From Pocillopora verrucosa (lineage: Eukaryota > Cnidaria > Anthozoa > Scleractinia > Pocilloporidae), in the NCBI RefSeq assembly GCF_036669915.1, contig NC_089315.1:31196131-31260130 (forward strand): DNA of 64,000 bases. The letters are read 5' to 3'. The translations under genes were made by a program, and so were the position numbers. Position 1 is the first letter of the stretch; the number at the start of each line of letters is the position of its first letter. Under the pieces are notes generated by a model. The model saw only the letters and a program-made list of their open reading frames with translations. It was not told the origin of the DNA and made no database searches. Positions 56,959 through 64,000 of the stretch are shown in pieces.

Positions 56959-59900
56959 ATGGAGAGCCATTTAAGTAACAGTAAGTAATTTGTGCCTCAG
57001 TAAGTGTGTCGATATCGCAGTGATTTTGTTCCTTGAGGCGCCCATTTCTTTGTGTCGGTACACCAGATTTCGATTGTCTTGTAATTAAAGAAATAATTAG
57101 TTGTTCGTTTCTGGCATTCTTCTCTAATAATACCTACAATTCTTGGTTAATAGAAGACAATGGCGACTACGCTTTGTTTTTGAATTGTACGGGGTTTCCA
57201 AGTGTTAAAGAGAAATCGTTCCGTTGCAGTTACGACCGAAGTTCGTTGATCGCGTTTATGTCATCTATGAAAATAAAATGCATATTTACTCAGCTATTTT
57301 TTTTATATTTCAAATACAGCATGCACTTGGAATAATTTTGGTATCATACCTGAAATGGTGATCACTTTGTGTTGTAAAAGCAATTATTTGTAAAAACATG
57401 TTAAAGCTGTAAACTATTGTATAGTATTGGAGGAGTTTTTGACTTTAGATTTGTCTCCTGATCATCCCTTCCTAACTCTAACCCAACCCCTAACCAACAG
57501 CTAAGGACATCTCCCTTTTAGTTACATCCAGAGATAAGTAACATCTATCATGACATACGACTGCTTCTACACTGTATGCATAAAAAAGAGTTATCTTAGT
57601 TCAGATTTATCATTTCTGTTTCCAGGTGTTAGGAAACAGTTGTTTGAAGCCTGCACAACAGGTGATCTTGACACACTACTACAAGCCATTTACCACAATC
57701 AAGATGTAGTAAAGGAGCTAATTTGTGGAGAAGATGTAGCTAGCTCAACTTTGCCCAGAAATTTTCTTCATGTGGCCTGTGAAAATGGTCATTTGGAAGT
57801 GGTACGTCAACTTGTAGCCTTTGGTGCTAATGTCAATCAAGCTGTTGAAGAAATTGGAACTCCCTTATGTGTTGCATGTATAAAAGGATATGCAGACATT
57901 GCAAAATATTTGTTAAAAGAAGGTGCATTTGTACATAATCCTGTATTTGGTCATTTGTCGCCAATTTTACTTGCCTGTAAATCTGGAAAACATGATGTGG
58001 TGGAATTTTTATTATCTGAGCAGCCCAGTCTCCTTGGATCCCATGGACCATTGCTACTCTATGAGGCATGCAGACTTGGGCATGTCCAGCTGGCAAGACT
58101 GTTGATCAGGAGAGGTGTTGATGTGAACCCACCATCTACATCGTTAGACTCCCAGGGAAGGAAATCACCAGGCAGTCCTCTCAAAGGTGCATGTGAAGGT
58201 CATCAGACTGCTGTTGTTAATTACCTTATTGAAAATGGGGCCAAAGTGACCTGTGATCTTGTAGAGAATTATTGGGAACTTATTGGAGAAGCTCTAATGA
58301 GGTAGGATACTAAAATCTTTTGGAGTATTTAGTTTGCTGGGTTTGATTGTAGCACAAACAAACTTTGATCACTGTCTGTCTCATGCACTTGGAGACAGAC
58401 ACAGGAGATAATAGATACATACATGGACAATAATATTGCATCTAACAGGAGGACATGGGAAGCTTGCATGTGTTGGCATGGCTCTCACACTTTGATAATG
58501 AAAATAAAATTTTGAAATTTAATATTTATATGTAATTTCTGAGAAAAATTTATTTGATAAACCAAGGTATCATGTGGCAACCTTGATGTGCCATGACATT
58601 ATTTGTATTTTTAATTTGGCTGCAGATACACCAAAGAAACTAGGAACAAACGCAAGACAGCACTTTCTTTTGAAGTTGATCCAAGTGTGACAATGTTTTC
58701 TGCTGCTTGGAGTAAAAAAAATTTGTACGCCATTCATAAAGCTTGGTTTGTTAACTTGTCAGCAAGACTTGTGAGTATTGACCTGTCTGATAACTGCATT
58801 AAGGAGCTTCCAGAAGAGCTGTTTAATATTCTTCCAGCCCTTGAGGAGCTTGATGTGTCTAAAAATCAATTGAAATATTTACCAGAAGTTATCAGCAGCT
58901 ACACAAGGTATAACGCCATACTGTATGGAAATAATGTATTTGTTATTTGTAAAACGCTTTGTCCACAAAAAGGTGAAAGTTTTATAATCTCATTTACATG
59001 TGCCCTTTGAGCGTTAAAACTAGGACCCCAGCCTATTAAGAACTTAATTTTACCTTCCCGACTTTATTTTCATGTCTACATTGATGTTATGAGAATAGGT
59101 AAAATCGAAGCTTCCGGCTTTGAGTTAGACAGTAACTTGATTATGACGGTTTTTTCCCAGCAACGGAATTTTCTCGGAATGACGGTCTCTAAGTTTGCTG
59201 TTATAAAATAACGACAGGGTGTTTGGTTATTGTTCCTGAGTATCACATTTCTATTTTCGTGGAATCGAGATTCTGTGAACCCTTTGCAAGTCGATATAGA
59301 TCTAATTCGTCCTCTGCGTGACTCGTACTGAGCATCAACAAGAAAATCATTGACTGATATAAAGAAGGGAAAGTTACTTCGATTCTGAGGAGCAAGCAAA
59401 TGAATTGCGCTACTTGATCTTGCATTTTAAGATTAGGAAACTGACGTTTAAAAGAGACGTTGAAAAACTGTAACGACGGGATCGGAATGAACAAACTTAT
59501 TAGTTGTAAGGAACCCTTGTAACTTACCCGTATTAATCAGATATTATAAAATCCAGGTACATCTTCGGACATACTTAGTGATTAAAATGTTCAACTTCTC
59601 ACGCCGTTTCTCACCGTAATTAATCTTCGAAAATAAAACCTCACTCATAATGACAGATATAGAACGTAAATCCTCCAACATCCTGCGAGCAAATTTATAT
59701 ATTAGCCAGTCTGTCTCACAAATCACGTTTTCTCACGGAGTCAGCTCAAAATAAATTAGTGCGAAGAGGCACATTTCTGAAGCCGGTTTATTTGATCTAG
59801 CCACAATGGCATGTCTTCTTACGTGTAAATGCCTCATTGAATGCAAATTTAACATTCACTTTATCCAACAGGATACAAAAGCTATCAGCTTTTGATAACC

Positions 59901-62900
59901 AGCTGACATGCGCCCCTGTCTCTTTGTTTCAATTACCCACAATGAAGAAACTAAACCTCGCTCAGAACAATATCTCTTCCTTATTTGGCGAGCTGGAAGA
60001 GGGCGAGGAAGCTGATAGCGACACATGGGGCTGTACTGCACTGAAGGTTCTAACATTGTCATTCAATCAACTAAAAAGTTTACCTAACGGTATTCAGGGA
60101 GCTGTCGGGCTCACAAAACTATATCTGGATCACAATAATCTACGAGACTTTCCGATGGCTTGGAAATGCCCCTTGGTAAGATGAATGTTGTTGTCGTTTC
60201 ACTGCGTATTCATATGTTTATTAGAATTGATATGTACAGTTTCTGTTTGAGAATTGATATGTAAACTCATTGAATACGATTATTGTCTTCTTGGTTCAAA
60301 GGAAATCCTTGACCTTTCGCACAATAAGTTAACCAGTTTTTCCTGTAACATGGAAATGGTGTGGGACACCTCTCTGAAGCGTCTCTATCTTTCAAGCAAT
60401 AATCTGGGATCCATTTCTTGGAACTTGTGTCAGTTGTCAGGACTTCAAGATCTAGATATGAGTCACAATAACATTCGAATGTTGCCAAAGCCAGAATTCT
60501 GGACATGCAGCACTTTGCACAAGCTAAACCTTTCCTTCAACAAGGTAAAACGGCTAAAATAAGTGAAAATTATTGTTGCTTTTCTGAGTGACGAACATCT
60601 GGAGGAAGGCGCTTCTCTTATTCTACCTGGCTGACTGTGATCTGTGATCGATCTTAATTGAATGAATTTGATTTTACTCTCTACAGTTATCCGCCAAACC
60701 ACTTGTCGAGTCACAGATGGGTTCTTCAACACTGAAGCGTTTCCAATTTTTCAAAGCCTCCAGCTCAGAAGATGGTCAAGAAACAAAGACTGACTGTGAA
60801 TTTCCTACAGCACTATTTTCTCACACGCTAGAGACACTTTCTGTAAACGACAACAACTTACAGTCCTTACCCTTAAGTATCTGCGGATTGATGAGCCTCA
60901 TCGAACTGGACTTAAGCGAGTAAGAATTATAGTAATGTTTCAGGGCAGTACTAAGTTACGATCTTATTCTCTCCCTCACCCATCTCTTTCTTGTCTTCTT
61001 CCCTTAAATACCCTTTATAATGTAATTACGGGTTGATTATAGTTGAGGTTTAATTCAAGTTGCCGCTGGGTGAAAGCGAGCAATTAAGGGCTCCAGTTAT
61101 TGGCACGTATCTCCTTCCTTAGCCTCGTTTACAGTAATGAGAAGATAGCTGGAATCTAATTCGAAATGAATGATTGATAACTTTCACTCACATTCTCTCC
61201 AAAGTTAATGCTATTTTTTTACGTAATTTATTTTGTTGTTTTGTTTTCATGCAGTAACCCTGAACTGCGCACACTTCCTCCTGAACTTGGCAACTTACGC
61301 GATTGCTGGCAGCTCCGATTGAACAAACTAAATCTTTCAGGCATTCCTAAACACGTCAGACCTGGTAAGTGACCTTGGCGTTGACCTGGACCTCTAATGA
61401 TGAATTTCAATTTAAAGACGGAAAATTTGCGTCGCGAGAGAGAGGAGGTGGGAAAAGGACGAAGTCACTCTACGATTGCTAAATTTTCTTTACTCGTTCT
61501 TCCTCTCTCCTGTCTTATGTCTCTGGGCGCTCATCCATAAATGCCGTTTGTCTCCGCTCTTTTCAGGTGAGATTGGTGTCCGACCAAAAGACACGCTGGC
61601 ATACTTACGAGCAACTCTTCGGAAGTCTGTACCGTATTACCGCATGAAACTGATGGTGGTAGGTTTACAGGTAAGAAGTACTTTCCCTCTTAGTTACGAA
61701 TTATTATGGCCTAGGTTCTGGGTTTAATATTAAAGTCGTACAATCAACCTCCATTGATTACAATTACATCTACTTTTTAAGGGTCGAGGGAAGACAACTT
61801 TGCTGTCTGCTTTAAAAGGTCAAAAACTGCCACCTAACCTGTCCACTGTGGGAATTGTGATTGACGAATGGCAGGTTCAGATCGGGGCCAGTTCAAGGTT
61901 TTCATTACAGCGCTTCTTAACACAGGTTAATAAATGAATCAAACATTTTCATTAGAATATTAGAACCTTAAGTTGAACTGAAATACTCTAGATTCTGACC
62001 TTTTTTCCTTTACCAGAGTGACGCACCATTAATAACGTTCAGCACTTGGGATCTTGCGGGGCAAAATGTTTATTACGCGGCTCATCAAATGTTTTTGTCG
62101 CCTAATACTCTGTACCTGGCCGTGTGGAACGTGACACATGGAGAAGAAGGAGTGGAGAGTCTGAGACGTTGGCTTCTCAACATACAGGTGGTGATTTAAA
62201 TGCTGTAGTCATTTTACTGGAACAAACCTGACTCGAATGTTTGTCAGGTCAGCTACGCACGCAGCATTAGTTAATCTTCATTTTCACCCATGGATTAGAA
62301 AGATTCACTGTTCAGGATAAATTACATGAAGAGCTTTACGATTGGGTGCGGCAGTAATACAACCAAAGTAACCACAATGATCAATCAGTGCAAAGTAAAT
62401 GTCACAAGGCCCCAATGAGAACTAAAAAAAACAAGACAAGTAAAAATACAGCCTGATGCGTGGACATGGCCAAGTATAACGATTGGTTTTTGTTTTGGAC
62501 GTGATTGGTTGAGAGAGTATCACGAATCTTTAAGGCCATTCTTAAAACAAAGGGAAGCGAATCCCACGCAATCCCGGATAACGTTCGCCTCTCAATTAAA
62601 AATTGCTCCAAGGTCGCCTATGATCGACGTGTTTCTTATACAAAGTGATAACCACATTGTCCAAAATGGTATACCTCCGGTGTCATGACATAACTAGGGT
62701 TCTGAAAAATTTCCCCTGTGTTTCCTTTCAGGCTCGTGCACCGTCTTCCGAAGTTTTGATTGTCGGAACACATCTGGACTTGCTTCCGAAGAAAAATCGA
62801 CAACACCGCGTGGATGCACTGAAGCAAAGCATCGCGCTGAAGTATTTGGACAACCAAGGATTTCCGAAGATTGTCGGCAATATTGTTGTGTCGCCGACGA

Positions 62901-64000
62901 CTGGCGAGAACATTCCGGAGTTGAAAGAACTGATTTACAGCAAGGCGTTAAAAGTCAAGGATCATGGAGAAAACATCATTGGCCGAATGGTTATTAGTTT
63001 TTATTGTTTTCCTTTCCTATTTGATTTTCGAAACAGCCGTGATTTATGATGAGATAGACAGAACGTCAACATTGTTCTTCCTTTATTTCATTTGCCTCCT
63101 TCATCTTTGTTCAGCTTGAAAAAGTCAGAGTGCTAATCGGTTGATGACTTAATTGTTTCTTACTTCTCTCTGAATTCTCTTCAGGTACCACAAAGTTACA
63201 TCGACCTCCAACAAGCTGTTATACAAGAGGCTGAGCGCCGGAGAACCACAGGCGAACCACCCTTACTCTTGGAAGATGAAATCTTGCAACTCGCCAAGTG
63301 CAGTCCACAGAATGACATCTTAGATACTGAGGAGCTAACACTAGGTAAGTGAGCTTCCATCATCGAACACGACTACAAGTGTCACTGGCGTTATCTCACC
63401 ACTGATATGTGGGAATGAAGGTGATTTTTTGTTGTTGTTGTTTGTTCAGACCTCGGGTTCGTTGTCGCGTTTCGGATTAACTTTGCATTTTTTTTTGCTA
63501 CAGTTTATGGTAATGGGTAAGAATTACCGTCATGAGGATAAGAAACCTTTCGCGAACTTCTTAAGATCTCTCTGACTTGGTTCACGTCTTAGCGTTTTCG
63601 GAGAAACAAACGAACAATAATAATAATAATAATAATAATAATATAAAAACAAAAACAGACGTCCGAGAGATGCAATATCAAAATTCAGTTAACGACATGC
63701 CTATCCACCAGTAACTTGTGAGCTGAACGTATTGTGGTATTTAAAAAAAACTAATTTTTCCTGGGCGTATTCCGTCTTCTCTTAGCCACCAGATTCTTAC
63801 ACGAGAATGGTGTGTTACTTCACTACAATGATCAGCTGCGGGGCCTCAATCATCTTTACTTTATTGACCCTGCTTGGGTCTGTGATCTTATTGCGACTCT
63901 TGTCACCGTCCGAGAGAGAAATCCTTTTATTGTTAACGGTGTCATGAAGAAGAAGGATTTGCAGTTGGTGTTGAGAGACCCCAAATTCCCCCAAAATTTT
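56959..64000 (+). CDS. LRRK-family ANK-LRR-ROC-COR protein (partial, 3' end missing)
   Basis: Large ROCO protein. Exons: 56959-56980, 57626-58301, 58626-58907, 59872-60175, 60302-60544, 60687-60919, 61255-61364, 61567-61670, 61782-61925, 62017-62187, 62732-62989, 63185-63344, 63786 to the window end; 974 residues so far, all phases consistent. After a seven-residue first exon come ankyrin repeats (~8-233: FLHVACENGHLEVVRQLVAFGANVN), leucine-rich repeats (~260-640: LDLSHNKLTSF, LYLSSNNLGSI), a ROC GTPase (~650-850) with P-loop GLQGRGKTT (K662), DLAGQ (718-722) and THLD (776-779), then the start of COR (PPLLLEDEILQLA, YFIDPAWVCDLIATLV). The absence of an armadillo region before the ankyrins points to LRRK1 rather than LRRK2; kinase and WD40 parts would lie past the edge, so a kinase-less ROCO protein cannot be excluded. 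Confidence 0.88.
63615..63643. repeat. (AAT)n microsatellite
   Basis: About nine AAT/ATA units in the last complete intron of the LRRK-like gene. Confidence 0.85.

Noticed and set aside
59020..59770. Frames in LRRK intron 3 on the minus strand
   Set aside because: No recognisable protein and exons on either side join in phase; possibly an unidentified interspersed repeat, but nothing supports a call.

Overview
The window looks like nuclear DNA of a cnidarian, most likely an anthozoan such as a stony coral. It is AT-rich, its genes carry many short to medium GT-AG introns, and the gene set fits: a large SRCR/furin-repeat/Ig receptor, intronless class A and class C GPCRs, an NR2-type nuclear receptor and an ANK-LRR-ROC-COR protein. 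The organism is inferred from gene content only. Gene models were built by hand from splice sites, reading phase and family alignment. In every multi-exon model the phases agree across all junctions, and complete models have coding lengths divisible by three.

Left part (1-20,600): 18 exons on the minus strand encode the N-terminal ~763 residues of CTC1, the large subunit of the CST telomere-replication complex; the gene runs off the left edge. A second minus-strand gene of 16 exons (8,800-19,840) encodes a 1,941-residue type I membrane receptor: signal peptide, furin-like repeats interleaved with six SRCR domains, one EGF-like domain, four Ig domains, one membrane segment and a short tail. 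Its introns hold a GTCA/GCCA minisatellite.

Middle part (20,600-43,400): a complete nine-exon endonuclease/exonuclease/phosphatase-fold gene with a long-inverted-repeat element and a LINE reverse-transcriptase remnant in its first intron; an intronless class A GPCR; a foldback element built of ~19-bp repeats; two orphan terminal exons of a DEG/ENaC channel; a broken class C GPCR copy; a three-exon COUP-TF-like nuclear receptor; an intact intronless CaSR-like class C GPCR; and a two-exon bZIP gene whose start is overlapped by an out-of-frame uORF, a layout resembling ATF4.

Right part (43,400-64,000): a complete 32-exon SMC5 gene on the minus strand lies tail-to-tail with the bZIP gene and head-to-head, 563 bp apart, with an LRRK-family gene on the plus strand. 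The LRRK gene leaves the window inside its COR domain.

These are ordinary chromosomal neighbours, not an operon or a defence island. Functional links are limited: CTC1 and SMC5 both serve genome maintenance, and the receptors are surface or nuclear sensors. The least explained items are the receptor architecture, the two inverted-repeat elements, the uORF layout of the bZIP gene and a possible cassette exon in SMC5.
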